Notes: generated by a model not told the origin, from the letters alone. Shown: positions 53,928-63,480, counted from the stretch's first letter. The stretch is DNA of 64,000 nt from QZKY01 sp942492925 (GCA_942492925.1 OW818641.1:372001-436000); one strand, 5' to 3'. Program-made: numbers and translations.

Positions 53928-54530
53928 TGCCGCGTGATGAAAGCGCAAATCCAGTGCGTCAGAAGACTGGATAGCGGCGAGCTGGGTGCGATAAACGCCC
54001 CAGTCAAATGACGGGCCGGGGTCGGTTTTGCGCGACGGCGCAATATGTTCGTGACCGGTCGTATCGGTCACCGGATGACGGCGCTGCAAGGCGGCGGTCA
54101 GCCGGGCCAGCGCGCGATATTGTGGCGCAGTGAACGGGGTCTCATCCGTTCCCTCCAGTTCAACGCCAATCGAAAAATCATTACAACGATCGCGGCCGCC
54201 AAAGGTCGACACCCCGGCGTGCCAGGCGCGATCTGTGGTGGCCACGTATTGCACAATTTCCCCTTGCCGGCGGATCAAAAAATGCGCCGAGACACGCAGC
54301 GTGCGCAACTGATCGAAATACGGATGCGCATCGAAGTCCAGGCGATTGAGAAAAAGATCCGTTATCCACGGCCCGCCAAATTGGCCCGGCGGCAAGCTGA
54401 TGTTGTGAATAACCAATAAGGAAATCGACGTGTCAGGGGGGCGGGCATCACAATTGGGAGATGGGTGGTGTTCCGCCTGCGGACACCAGCCCCTGTCATC
54501 AATGCGCAATGTGTGCGCAAGCGCGTTCAT
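53916..54530 (-). CDS. ampD: 1,6-anhydro-N-acetylmuramyl-L-alanine amidase
   Basis: A 204-residue zinc amidase of peptidoglycan recycling; by removing anhydro-muropeptides it also keeps AmpR-type beta-lactamase genes off where present. Zinc ligands fit His in LLVIHNISLPPGQFGG, His in AWHAGVSTFGG-type DRAWHAG, and Asp in KTDPGPSFDWGVYR. NDFSIGVELEG is also present. Length is slightly over E. coli AmpD (183). Its ATG overlaps the pilR stop, making it the third gene of pilS-pilR-ampD. Confidence 0.95.
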   Translation of the reverse strand: MNALAHTLRIDDRGWCPQAEHHPSPNCDARPPDTSISLLVIHNISLPPGQFGGPWITDLFLNRLDFDAHPYFDQLRTLRVSAHFLIRRQGEIVQYVATTDRAWHAGVSTFGGRDRCNDFSIGVELEGTDETPFTAPQYRALARLTAALQRRHPVTDTTGHEHIAPSRKTDPGPSFDWGVYRTQLAAIQSSDALDLRFHHAASRC

Positions 54531-55987
54531 GCCTCAGGTTCCTGAATGTTCAGTCGCTGAATTTGATAGCGCAACTGCCGAAAGCTGATGCCCAGCAGTT
54601 GCGCGGCGAGCGTTCGGTTGTAGCGGGTTTGGGCCAGCGCGCGCAAAATGATTTCACGCTCAACGGTGTCGAGATACTCCGGAAGCGGAACGGGCAGCCC
54701 GTTTGTGATATCCGGGATAAGCGCGTTCACTACAGTCGCAGAAGCGTGTGTGGAGGGAGAGCGTGCCGTGGGTGGTGTCACCAAATGGGGCGCCGTCTGA
54801 ACGGTGGCAGCATTGCTTTCGGGCGTCACAGACTTAAAGGCAAGATCCGAAACGTCAATGACGCCGTCGTTTGCAAAAGCCAACGCACGCTCCAGGATGT
54901 TTTCCAGCTCGCGCACGTTTCCGGGGAAGGTATAGGACCCCAGGGCGGTCAGTGCTGCTGGAGTCAAGTCGGAAGGTTTGGCGCGTCCGGCTAACTTGAT
55001 GAGAATCGCTTGCGCCAGTGGCACGACATCTTCCAGCCTTTTGCGCAAAGGTGGGAGATTTAAGGTAATGACATTGAGCCGATAATACAAATCTTGGCGG
55101 AAGGTGCCCTTGGCGACACAGTCATCCAGGTTTTGATGCGATGCGCAAATGATGCGGACATCTACCGGATCCTCCGTTGTTGAGCCGAGCTTGCGAACGC
55201 TGCGCTCCTGGATGGCACGCAGCAGCTTGACTTGCATCGCGAGCGGCAGGTCGGCGACTTCGTCGAGCAAAAGGGTGCCGCCATTGGCAGCCTGGAAAAA
55301 GCCATCACGATCTTCAGTGGCGCCGGTAAAGGCGCCTTTGCGGTAACCAAAAAATTCAGCTTCCATCAGCGTTTCGGGGATGGCGCCGCAATTGACGGCT
55401 ACAAACGGCTTGTCCGATCGGGCACTTTGTGCGTGAATTTCCCGTGCCGCCAATTCCTTTCCCGTGCCGGATTCGCCAGAGATGGCAATCGGTGCCATGC
55501 TGCGCGCGAGCTTAGAAATCTGCGCGCGCAAGTTGGCTATCACTTGTGAGTGGCCCGTCAAACGCGAGGCGGCTTGCGGTGTTGAGATCCGGTTCGGGCT
55601 GGTCGCGGTGACCAAAGCGTTTTGACGCAAAGCCGAGCTGACCATCGCACGCAACTGATTGAGGGAAACGGGTTTGCTGATGTAATCGAACGCACCGGCT
55701 TTGAGCGCGATGACGGCGTTATCGGTACTGCTATAGGCTGTGACGACCGTTACCGGTGTGTTGCGATATTTGCTGGTGATTTCGTGCACCAGTTGCAACC
55801 CTTGGCCGTCAGGCAAGCGCATATCTGTGATGACCAGCGCATATTCCGTTTGCCCGAGGCGATCCAGGGCTGCCGTGACAGAACCGACGACGTCCACATC
55901 CAACCCCATTTTAATGAGGGTGATTTCAAAAAGTTCACGCAGGTCAGGCTCGTCGTCGACAACCAGAATGCGGGGTGGGGCCGTCAT
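54527..55987 (-). CDS. pilR: Sigma-54 response regulator PilR
   Basis: A 486-residue NtrC-family activator. The receiver domain spans 1-~120 with phospho-Asp55 (ITDMRLPD) and Lys105. The AAA+ domain has Walker A GESGTGKE at 171-178 and the sigma-54 contact loop GAFTGA at 218-223. A Fis-type helix-turn-helix closes the C-terminus (ALAQTRYNRTLAAQLLGIS). PilR turns on pilA transcription with RpoN. It overlaps pilS (upstream) and ampD (downstream) by ATGA junctions. Confidence 0.94.
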   Translation of the reverse strand: MTAPPRILVVDDEPDLRELFEITLIKMGLDVDVVGSVTAALDRLGQTEYALVITDMRLPDGQGLQLVHEITSKYRNTPVTVVTAYSSTDNAVIALKAGAFDYISKPVSLNQLRAMVSSALRQNALVTATSPNRISTPQAASRLTGHSQVIANLRAQISKLARSMAPIAISGESGTGKELAAREIHAQSARSDKPFVAVNCGAIPETLMEAEFFGYRKGAFTGATEDRDGFFQAANGGTLLLDEVADLPLAMQVKLLRAIQERSVRKLGSTTEDPVDVRIICASHQNLDDCVAKGTFRQDLYYRLNVITLNLPPLRKRLEDVVPLAQAILIKLAGRAKPSDLTPAALTALGSYTFPGNVRELENILERALAFANDGVIDVSDLAFKSVTPESNAATVQTAPHLVTPPTARSPSTHASATVVNALIPDITNGLPVPLPEYLDTVEREIILRALAQTRYNRTLAAQLLGISFRQLRYQIQRLNIQEPEA

Positions 55988-57696
55988 GTCGATAAACTCC
56001 CTTGTGAAATATTGGCTTCGGAAAAAGTGATCACGAAACGTCCGCGCGGGGCGTCGGCATCAAACGGATCAGGGTGGAATTCATAGTCCAGCATGGCACC
56101 ATTATTCGAGCACAATTCGCGGGCGAGATAAAGCCCCAGGCCAGTGCCCTGACGCGACGTGGTGTAAAAGGGCTCAAAAAGATGGGCGCGGACAGCCGCG
56201 GTAATGGGCTGACCATCATCCATGACATGCAGCTCCAGACGCGTTGGCGTTGCCTGAACGGTATAAACAAGGATGCCGCCGGGCCGTCCGCTGGCGTAAC
56301 GCAGCGCATTGTTGAGCAAATTGAGGACGACTTCACGTAAATGCACAGGGTCGAAACGGACCCGGTAATGACTGGGCACATGAATAATTATTTTTTCTTG
56401 TGACACATCATGCACTTCCTGAAGCGAGCGCTGGATTTCATGCAGCACCTCGGCCAGGTTGATCATCTCGTGTGACTGGGCTTTTCGCGACAAGTTGAGA
56501 ATGTCTTCCACCATACGGTTAAGCCGAGTCACGTTGTCAGCAACGATTTTCAGAAGGCGTTGCTGGTTGGGTGTTTGCGCCTCCTCGCCAAACAGGGCCG
56601 AGGCATGTGAAATGGCAGCGAGCGGATTGCGAACTTCATGGGCGATACTTGCAGTCAGGCGTCCCATGGAAGCCAGTTTGAGCTGCTGTGCGCGATCATC
56701 AATCTTGGCGACATCCTGAAGAAAAATGACGCTGAGTCCTTCGAGAAGTGGGTCGGCCGTTGCTTTGGCAAAGCGCAATTTCAAGTGAGTGCCAAGTGGC
56801 GGGGCTTTCTCGCGGCGCATGATGGTGGTCGTTGAAACCTCTTCCGCAGGTTTGATTACCAGATAAGCCAGCGATTCGGAAGATGATTTGGCGTGTGCCG
56901 AAGAGGCGTCTTGCCGAGCCTGATGCCAGGCTTCAAAAGCGCTGCGCAACGGTTTGAGATACGCCACGTCAGAGAGTTTGAGGCGATGGGGGGATGCATT
57001 CAAGGAGAGTCCCAACATGTTTTCAGCGGCCGGGTTGCACGCAAAAATGACACCATCCCGACCGACCACCATGACGCCATCATCCATTTCGGAGATGACG
57101 ATGCTGTTGATGGCTTCCTGCATGAGCAAGGCTTTTTCATGCTGAGATGTCAGCTTTTCCTGATTGATTAGTTTCGCGGCCAAGCGGTTGACGATGTAGA
57201 CAGCGGACAGAAAAGCGGCGCCATAGAGACCGGCTTGCGTAAAGGAGGCTTCGGTCAACCAGTAAAAAAAACGTAAAGCCGTATCGGCCAGCAAAAAAAT
57301 CGTGACGATGGAGGCAAAAAACAAGGCGATCGGTATGCGCACCAGAATGGCGGCGCTGGTCAGCGGAAAAAGGAAGAGAATGGCCATGCCGCCTTTCATG
57401 CCTCCAGCCGCAACGTAGAGCAGGCAAACCACGAAAATGTCGACGACAATCTGGGTAAACAACTGTGCGTAAAAATGCTGACGATGAAAAAGGGTGATCA
57501 GGGTAGAGAGGGCGGCAAACCCCAGATAGGACAGGCAGATATTAAAAAGGGTGAAGAAAGTGGTGAGGCGTAGAACGCGCGGTGACTCCAGCCCCCAGAA
57601 AAGAAAGAGCAGCACGGCGATCAAGAGGCGCGTAACATTCAGCGCATCCAAGGAGCGCCAAAATGAATGTTGCGAATCGGTTCGGAGTACGGGCAT
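55984..57696 (-). CDS. pilS: Sensor histidine kinase PilS
   Basis: A 570-residue membrane kinase. Six transmembrane helices occupy ~22-175, then a PAS domain (~190-330, MDDGVMVVGRDGVIFACNPAAENMLG), a HisKA domain with phospho-His353 in SIAHEVRNPLAAISHA, and a HATPase domain with LNNALRYA, DDGQPI and GTGLGLYLARELC. In Pseudomonas PilS senses PilA in the membrane and controls pilin production through PilR. Nearby pilT and pilU support that role here. Upstream is a PP0621-type gene 132 bp away. Confidence 0.93.
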   Translation of the reverse strand: MPVLRTDSQHSFWRSLDALNVTRLLIAVLLFLFWGLESPRVLRLTTFFTLFNICLSYLGFAALSTLITLFHRQHFYAQLFTQIVVDIFVVCLLYVAAGGMKGGMAILFLFPLTSAAILVRIPIALFFASIVTIFLLADTALRFFYWLTEASFTQAGLYGAAFLSAVYIVNRLAAKLINQEKLTSQHEKALLMQEAINSIVISEMDDGVMVVGRDGVIFACNPAAENMLGLSLNASPHRLKLSDVAYLKPLRSAFEAWHQARQDASSAHAKSSSESLAYLVIKPAEEVSTTTIMRREKAPPLGTHLKLRFAKATADPLLEGLSVIFLQDVAKIDDRAQQLKLASMGRLTASIAHEVRNPLAAISHASALFGEEAQTPNQQRLLKIVADNVTRLNRMVEDILNLSRKAQSHEMINLAEVLHEIQRSLQEVHDVSQEKIIIHVPSHYRVRFDPVHLREVVLNLLNNALRYASGRPGGILVYTVQATPTRLELHVMDDGQPITAAVRAHLFEPFYTTSRQGTGLGLYLARELCSNNGAMLDYEFHPDPFDADAPRGRFVITFSEANISQGSLST

Positions 57697-57828
57697 GGTT
57701 AGCGAACCATTTGCTGGTCATACGCGAAGGAGGGGCAACGCGCTAAAACCACCCCGATTGGGTCAGGTTCGGCGCGGTGCCAGACAACGCATGATATCAA
57801 GGAAGTTAGCCAGCCTGCAGATGATCGA

Positions 57829-58074
57829 TCAGGGATGATAAATAGGTCTGCCGACGTGCTCCAGGCTGCAATAAATGACATTGTCGTGATGAATGGCTTC
57901 CGAGGAAGGAATGTAAACGCCGCAGTGCGCGCAGCAAACCATGATTTCGGCGCCGGATTCGTCAAATTGTTTAGGACTGCCCGTTTGCATGATCTTGATC
58001 CGGGTGACCGACATCTTTCTGAGTAAGGCCGCCAGCACCAGTCCCAAAAAAGCCAACCAGGCCAAAACTTTCAT
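57829..58074 (-). CDS. PP0621-type small membrane-anchored cysteine protein
   Basis: An 81-residue protein with an N-terminal transmembrane helix (3-17) and a cysteine/histidine cluster CCAHCGVYIPSSEAIHHDNVIYCSLEH that could bind zinc. The PP0621 family is known next to pilS in betaproteobacteria and pseudomonads; function unknown. It is codirectional with pilS and pilU. Confidence 0.8.
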   Translation of the reverse strand: MKVLAWLAFLGLVLAALLRKMSVTRIKIMQTGSPKQFDESGAEIMVCCAHCGVYIPSSEAIHHDNVIYCSLEHVGRPIYHP

Positions 58075-58149
58075 GTGAAACCCTCGTTATAAATAAAACC
58101 TTCCGGCGGGATCGGGAAGGGGTGTTCGACAGAATGGAGCACCGGCATT

Positions 58150-59286
58150 TTACAAAATGCCCACATTTTTCGTGTTCGCGATCAAATCCCGATTCTTCGT
58201 GTCCTTGCCCTGCAGCTTGATGGCCAGACGCAAATCGTTGACCGAATCGGCATTGCGCAAGGCATCTTCGTAGGTGATCAAGTCAGCTTCATACAGGTCA
58301 AACAGGGATTGATCGAAAGTTTGCATGCCCAGTTCACGCGACTTTTTCATGGCTTCCTTGATTTCATGAACCTGATTGCGGAAGATGAGATCGGAAATGT
58401 AGGGCGAATTCAGCATGACTTCGACCGCGACGCAGCGTCCCTTCGTGTCGCGCAGCGGAATGAGACGTTGCGCGATCATGCCCTTCAGGTTGAACGACAA
58501 ATCCATGAGCAATTGCTGGCGGCGCTCTTCCGGGAAAAAGTTGATGATGCGGTCCAGCGCCTGATTGGCACTATTGGCATGCAGGGTCGCCAGACAAAGA
58601 TGGCCGGTTTCGGCAAACATGATCGCGTAATCCATGGTTTCGCGATCACGGATTTCGCCGATCTGAATGACATCCGGGGCCTGGCGCAGGCTGTTTTTCA
58701 ATGCGATCCCCCAGCTTTCGGTATCCACACCGACTTCGCGGTGCGTGATCAGGCAGCCTCGATTGGGATGGACGAATTCGACCGGGTCTTCGATCGTGAT
58801 GATGTGCCCCTGGCTGTTTTCGTTGCGGTGGCCCAGCATGGCGGCTAGCGTGGTCGATTTGCCGGAGCCCGTTGCGCCGACCATCAGCACCAAGCCGCGC
58901 TTTTCCATGGCCAAATCCCGGAGAGTGGAGGGCAACCCCAAATCTTCAAGTTTTGGAATTTCCGTGTTGATGGTTCGGATCACCATGCCCACGTGCCCCA
59001 TTTGCATGAAAGCGGAGACGCGGAAACGGCCGAGTTGACCGGGGTTGATCGCGAAATTGCATTCCTTGGTTTGCTCAAAGGACGCCGCTTGTTTGTCGTT
59101 CATGATCGCCCGGGCGAGTTCCACCGTGTGGGCTGGCGTCAGCGACTGGTTTGAAATGGGTGTGACCTTGCCATCGATCTTGATCGCTGGCGGGAAATCG
59201 GTCGAAATAAAAAGATCGGACCCGCCCTTGGAAACCATCAGGCCCAGCAGGTCAAACATGAATTTTGTAGCTTGATCGCGTTCCAT
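58150..59286 (-). CDS. pilU: Type IV pilus retraction ATPase accessory PilU
   Basis: A 378-residue PilT-like hexameric ATPase. Walker A GATGSGKST is at 137-145, the Asp box and Walker B follow (TIEDPVEFVHPNRGC; VIQIGEIRDRETM), then the His box FAETGHLCLATLHANSANQALDR. The first residues (MERDQATKFMFDLLGLMV) and longer C-terminus match PilU rather than PilT. PilU adds force to PilT-driven retraction. It lies 21 bp downstream of pilT, probably in one operon. Confidence 0.95.
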   Translation of the reverse strand: MERDQATKFMFDLLGLMVSKGGSDLFISTDFPPAIKIDGKVTPISNQSLTPAHTVELARAIMNDKQAASFEQTKECNFAINPGQLGRFRVSAFMQMGHVGMVIRTINTEIPKLEDLGLPSTLRDLAMEKRGLVLMVGATGSGKSTTLAAMLGHRNENSQGHIITIEDPVEFVHPNRGCLITHREVGVDTESWGIALKNSLRQAPDVIQIGEIRDRETMDYAIMFAETGHLCLATLHANSANQALDRIINFFPEERRQQLLMDLSFNLKGMIAQRLIPLRDTKGRCVAVEVMLNSPYISDLIFRNQVHEIKEAMKKSRELGMQTFDQSLFDLYEADLITYEDALRNADSVNDLRLAIKLQGKDTKNRDLIANTKNVGIL

Positions 59287-59307
59287 CTTGCACCGGCTCC
59301 TGAAAAG

Positions 59308-60351
59308 TTATCCCGGAAAATTCTCTGGCACTTTGGCGGCCGACCGTGCCACCTGCGCCGAGATCACATTGCGTTTGATTAGTTCCGTTAGATTCTGGTC
59401 GAGCGTTTGCATGCCAACGTTGCTGCCGGTTTGAATGGTGGAATACATTTGCGCAATCTTGTTTTCGCGGACCAGGTTCCGAATGGCCGGCGTGGCAATC
59501 ATGATTTCATGCGCGGCCACGCGACCGGTATCGTCCTTGCGCCGTAACAGGGTTTGCGAAACGATGGCCACCAGCGATTCGGATAGCATGGATCGCACCA
59601 TTTCCTTTTCTTCGGCGGGAAAGACGTCCACCACGCGGTCAATCGTTTTGGCGGCGGACGAGGTATGCACCGTGCCAAAAACCAAGTGGCCCGTTTCGGC
59701 AGCGGTGAGCGCAAGACGAATCGTTTCCAGATCGCGCATTTCGCCGATCAGAATCACGTCCGGATCTTCGCGTAACGCCGAACGCAAAGCGTTATCGAAA
59801 GACATCGTGTGCGGGCCGACTTCGCGCTGGTTCACCAGGCTACGCTTGGATTCGTGCACGAATTCGATGGGATCTTCAATCGTCAGGATGTGCGCATTTT
59901 CGTTTTCGTTGACATGATTGACCATGGCCGCGAGCGTCGTTGATTTGCCGGAGCCGGTCGGGCCGGTCACCAGCACGAGGCCGCGCGGCCGCATACAGAT
60001 GTCGGCAAACACTTTGGGGCAGTTCAATTCATCCAGTGTCAAGACTTTGGACGGGATGGTCCGGAATACGGCGGCGGCGCCGCGATCCTGATTAAAGGCG
60101 TTGACGCGAAAACGCGCCAAGCCTGGAATTTCAAAAGAAAAATCGCATTCCAGGCGCTCTTCGTAGGTCTTGCGGAGTGCATCGGTCATGATGTCGTAGA
60201 TCATGCTGTGGACATCCTGGTGCTGCAAGACAGGCAAGTTGATGCGGCGCACATCACCGTGAACGCGCAGCATGGGCGGCAATCCTGAAGAAAGGTGCAG
60301 GTCGGAAGCATTATTCTTGACGGAGAATGCCAGCAGTTCGGAGATGTCCAT
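59308..60351 (-). CDS. pilT: Type IV pilus retraction ATPase PilT
   Basis: A 347-residue hexameric ATPase that depolymerises the pilus for twitching and DNA uptake. Walker A GPTGSGKST is at 130-138, the Asp box LTIEDPIEFVHESKRSLVNQREVG near 165-188, Walker B ILIGEMRDLETI near 207-218, the His box ETGHLVFGTVHTSSA and the C-terminal AIRNLVRENKIAQM motif. Length equals P. aeruginosa PilT (344) closely. Divergent from yggS and followed by pilU; the pilT-yggS-proC order is typical of proteobacteria. Confidence 0.97.
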   Translation of the reverse strand: MDISELLAFSVKNNASDLHLSSGLPPMLRVHGDVRRINLPVLQHQDVHSMIYDIMTDALRKTYEERLECDFSFEIPGLARFRVNAFNQDRGAAAVFRTIPSKVLTLDELNCPKVFADICMRPRGLVLVTGPTGSGKSTTLAAMVNHVNENENAHILTIEDPIEFVHESKRSLVNQREVGPHTMSFDNALRSALREDPDVILIGEMRDLETIRLALTAAETGHLVFGTVHTSSAAKTIDRVVDVFPAEEKEMVRSMLSESLVAIVSQTLLRRKDDTGRVAAHEIMIATPAIRNLVRENKIAQMYSTIQTGSNVGMQTLDQNLTELIKRNVISAQVARSAAKVPENFPG

Positions 60352-60387
60352 TTATAATCCTTTTAACACTCAAGGAATCGATAGTAG

Positions 60388-61101
60388 ATGATTATGTCCG
60401 CAATTTCCCGCAACTTGCAAGCAGTTCATGACCAGATTGCCACGTCTGCCAGACAGGCGTTGCGTGAAGATCAAACGGTGAATTTGCTGGCCGTCTCCAA
60501 ATCCTGGGAGGCGGAAGCCATTATTGAGGCGGCCCAGGCAGGACAGCGGTCGTTCGGGGAAAACTACGAGCAGGAAGCTGTTGCAAAAATGGCAGTCGTG
60601 AAAGCTGCAAGGCCCGATTTGGCGCTGGAATGGCATTTCATTGGCCCCATCCAGGGCAATAAAACCCGGTCTATCGCCGAGCATTTTGACTGGGCGCATG
60701 CCGTGGACCGCGAGCGGATCGCCCGGCGCCTCTCCGACCAGCGCCCCTCCCATATGCCGCCACTGAACGTCTGCATCCAGGTGAATATCAGTGGTGAAAC
60801 GACGAAAAGTGGCGTGCTGCCTGAAGAAGTCGAAGCATTGGCGCGTGTCATCGAAGGCTTGCCGCGTCTGAAATTGCGCGGCTTGATGGCTATACCGGAA
60901 CCCGAAGATGATCCGGAAAAGCAGCGCGTGCCCTATAAAAAAATGCGGGAACTGTTCGACGCGTTGTGCCGTCGCGGATTAAAATTAGATACTTTGTCGA
61001 TGGGCATGTCGGATGACATCGCGGCGGCAATAACCGAAGGCGCAACCATTGTGCGCGTGGGCACGGCGATCTTCGGCCATAGGAAACCGAATGAAAAATA
61101 A
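60388..61101 (+). CDS. yggS: PLP homeostasis protein YggS
   Basis: A 237-residue pyridoxal-phosphate-binding protein (PLPBP) that keeps PLP and 2-ketobutyrate balance. The PLP lysine is Lys38 in LLAVSKSWEAE. FGENYEQEA, LEWHFIGPIQGNKTRSI and SMGMSDDIAAAITEGATIVRVGTAIFG are the family signatures. ATG 60388 or 60394 may be used. It overlaps proC by 11 bp. Confidence 0.96.
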   Translation: MIMSAISRNLQAVHDQIATSARQALREDQTVNLLAVSKSWEAEAIIEAAQAGQRSFGENYEQEAVAKMAVVKAARPDLALEWHFIGPIQGNKTRSIAEHFDWAHAVDRERIARRLSDQRPSHMPPLNVCIQVNISGETTKSGVLPEEVEALARVIEGLPRLKLRGLMAIPEPEDDPEKQRVPYKKMRELFDALCRRGLKLDTLSMGMSDDIAAAITEGATIVRVGTAIFGHRKPNEK

Positions 61102-61915
61102 GCTAAAAATTACTTTTGTCGGCGGAGGCAACATGGCCACCGCTTTGGTCGGCGGGCTGGCCGGGAAGCTGACGACGGGTTCCAATATCCATGTGATCGA
61201 TCTCAACCCTGGGGCCTTGCAGCTTTTGCATCAAAAATACGGCGTCACAACGGCCGAACGCATTGATGCGGCGGTGGCTGGTAGCGACGTGGTGGTGCTG
61301 GCTATCAAGCCGCAGCAAATCGGCAGCGTCATTGTTGATTTGGCGCCACACATTTCGACGCAATTGGTGCTGTCCATCATGGCCGGCATCGGCATGGCGG
61401 ATTTATCGCGTTGGCTGAAGGGGCATCAGGCGATTGTGCGGTGCATGCCCAATACCCCGGCCCTGATTGGTCAAGGCATCACCGGCATGGTGGCGATGCC
61501 CGGCGTATCTTCGACTCAGCGTGACGCCGCCGACGCGATCATGCAAGCGGCGGGCGCCACGGTCTGGCTGGACGACGAAAGCAAAATTGACGCGGTGACC
61601 GCTGTTTCTGGTAGCGGCCCCGCTTACGTTTTTTATTTCATTGAAGCGATGCAGCAAGCCGCGCAGGAAATGGGATTGACTGCCGATCAGGGACGACAAC
61701 TGGCCATCGCCACCTTTACGGGTGCTGCGCAGCTGGCTGCGCAATCCGATGAACCGATCAGCGTGCTGCGCGAACGGGTGACGTCCAAAGGCGGCACAAC
61801 CTTTGCTGCGCTGGCCAGCATGGAGCAGGACCAGGTCAAGGATGTCATTGTTCGTGCCCTGAAGGCGGCGCAAGCGCGCAGCAAGGAACTGGGAGAAGAA
61901 TTTGGCCGAAACTAG
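61091..61915 (+). CDS. proC: Pyrroline-5-carboxylate reductase
   Basis: A 275-residue enzyme making proline from 1-pyrroline-5-carboxylate with NAD(P)H. The dinucleotide motif FVGGGNMATAL is at 9-19, VVVLAIKPQQIGSV near 70, and the C-terminal dimer/active-site region AVSGSGPAYVFYFIEAMQQAA with RVTSKGGTTFAAL. ATG 61091 lies inside the yggS 3' end, so translation is coupled. Confidence 0.97.
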   Translation: MKNKLKITFVGGGNMATALVGGLAGKLTTGSNIHVIDLNPGALQLLHQKYGVTTAERIDAAVAGSDVVVLAIKPQQIGSVIVDLAPHISTQLVLSIMAGIGMADLSRWLKGHQAIVRCMPNTPALIGQGITGMVAMPGVSSTQRDAADAIMQAAGATVWLDDESKIDAVTAVSGSGPAYVFYFIEAMQQAAQEMGLTADQGRQLAIATFTGAAQLAAQSDEPISVLRERVTSKGGTTFAALASMEQDQVKDVIVRALKAAQARSKELGEEFGRN

Positions 61916-61976
61916 GCCATGGTAAGGCTGCACTTAATATATCTAGCGATGTGAATTCAATTGAAAAGGAAAAATT

Positions 61977-62555
61977 ATGACGACCCGCAGTAAAACATGG
62001 AAAGTCCTGGCAGTCGGCGCCGCACTGGCTACCATGCAAATGACCGCTGTTGCGCAAGACAAGAGCAAAGACAGAGGCTGGCTGCCGGATTCCGTATCGG
62101 CTGAATACGGTTTTGGCTCGCACGTTGAAATGGTCCGCGCTGCCGTGCAATGGGACTGGAACAAACAGTGGTTTTCGACCGGCGGCTGGAGTCTGGGCGG
62201 CTACTGGGATTTGAACGTGATGCAATGGCGCGGGGACCGATACAAGAATATTCGTGGCAAGGATCAGGACATCACCAGCGTCGGCATCACGCCGGTCTTC
62301 CGCTGGCAGCGGAACGACAAGAAAGGTTTTTATGTCGAGGGCGGTATTGGTGCCAACCTGCTCTCCGAAACCTATAACAATGCCGGCCACCGGAACGGCA
62401 CGCTGTTTCAGTTTGGCGACCATGCCGGGCTGGGGTATGTTTTCGGCAATGGGGTCGATCTTGGCGTGAAGTACCAGCATTTCTCGAACGGCGGCATGTC
62501 GAATGATAACGACGGCGTCGATTTCACCGAGCTGCGCGTGCTCTACCGCTTCTGA
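61977..62555 (+). CDS. PagL-like lipid A 3-O-deacylase
   Basis: A 192-residue outer-membrane beta-barrel enzyme. The signal peptide covers 1-27 (cleavage near AVAQ), then amphipathic beta strands ending in a C-terminal aromatic (LYRF), typical for outer-membrane proteins. The catalytic His168 and Ser170 lie in KYQHFSNGGMSN, with a Glu in DFTELRVLYRF as in the PagL His-Ser-Glu triad. PagL removes the 3-position acyl chain of lipid A, lowering TLR4 activity and changing the surface. It follows proC by 61 bp and may be separately transcribed. Confidence 0.9.
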   Translation: MTTRSKTWKVLAVGAALATMQMTAVAQDKSKDRGWLPDSVSAEYGFGSHVEMVRAAVQWDWNKQWFSTGGWSLGGYWDLNVMQWRGDRYKNIRGKDQDITSVGITPVFRWQRNDKKGFYVEGGIGANLLSETYNNAGHRNGTLFQFGDHAGLGYVFGNGVDLGVKYQHFSNGGMSNDNDGVDFTELRVLYRF

Positions 62556-62577
62556 TGTGTGGCCAGCAGGAGTGAAT

Positions 62578-63480
62578 TTGAATACTGCCTTACCCCGCGT
62601 GGCCTTTCTCGGCATTGGCCTCATGGGCTTGCCGATGGCAAAAAATCTGCTGAAGGCAGGTTATCCGCTCATCGCCTGGAACCGCACACGCGCTAAAGCC
62701 GAACCCTTATCGGCAGACGGCGCGCGCGTGGCCAACTCGGTTGCTGAAGCGGTGAAGGATGCCGACATCGTCATCACGATCCTGTCTGACGGCCCCAGCG
62801 TGATGGCGGTTGTCCAAGACGCGCTGCCCGCCTTCAAACGCGGCGCGATTGTGGTGGACATGAGTTCGACCAAGCAATCCGAAGCGAAAGACATCCACGC
62901 GATGCTGGCAAAAGTTGGCGTGCATTTCGTCGATGCGCCGGTATCCGGCGGCACGGTCGGTGCGGCAGCGGCCACGCTCGCGATCATGGCGGGCGGCAGC
63001 GAAGCAGATTTTGATGTCGTCAAGCCGGTGCTCTCCGTGCTCGGACGTCCCACGCTGGTCGGCCCGGTGAGCGCGGGCCAAGTGGCGAAGCTGTGCAATC
63101 AACTGATTGTCGGCGGTACGCTCTCCATCATTGCCGAAGCGATGCTCCTCGCGCAAGCGGCGGGCGCCGATCCGGCGGCGATGCGCGCGGCCATTCGCGG
63201 CGGCTTTGCGGAAAGTCGATTACTGGAAGTCCACGGTCAGCGCATGCTCGATCGCGCTTTCATTCCCGGCGGCCAGATCAAGACGCAGGCCAAAGACATG
63301 GACAACATCATGATGGCAGCGAAAGAGGCGGGCATCACCTTGCCCGTGTCGGCGCTGGTGACGGACATTTATCACAGCATTCTCGATGCATGTCCGAATG
63401 CGGATCAATCGGCGGCGTTGCTGGCGATTGAGAAGATGAATCCGGGGAGGCGGGTAGGGGAAGGACCGGATAAGTTTTAA
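62578..63480 (+). CDS. Tartronate semialdehyde reductase-like (beta-hydroxyacid dehydrogenase)
   Basis: A 300-residue NAD(P)-dependent enzyme of the GarR/GlxR/MmsB family. FLGIGLMGLPMAKNLLKAGY is the nucleotide-binding start, FVDAPVSGGTVGAAAATLAIMAGG the substrate-loop motif, and the catalytic Lys lies in GQVAKLCNQL. GarR converts tartronate semialdehyde to glycerate; 3-hydroxyisobutyrate dehydrogenase is the main alternative. The start is TTG 62578 preceded by GGAG (about 62569); no ATG fits. With the glyoxylate aminotransferase upstream it would support glyoxylate use. Confidence 0.88.
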   Translation: MNTALPRVAFLGIGLMGLPMAKNLLKAGYPLIAWNRTRAKAEPLSADGARVANSVAEAVKDADIVITILSDGPSVMAVVQDALPAFKRGAIVVDMSSTKQSEAKDIHAMLAKVGVHFVDAPVSGGTVGAAAATLAIMAGGSEADFDVVKPVLSVLGRPTLVGPVSAGQVAKLCNQLIVGGTLSIIAEAMLLAQAAGADPAAMRAAIRGGFAESRLLEVHGQRMLDRAFIPGGQIKTQAKDMDNIMMAAKEAGITLPVSALVTDIYHSILDACPNADQSAALLAIEKMNPGRRVGEGPDKF

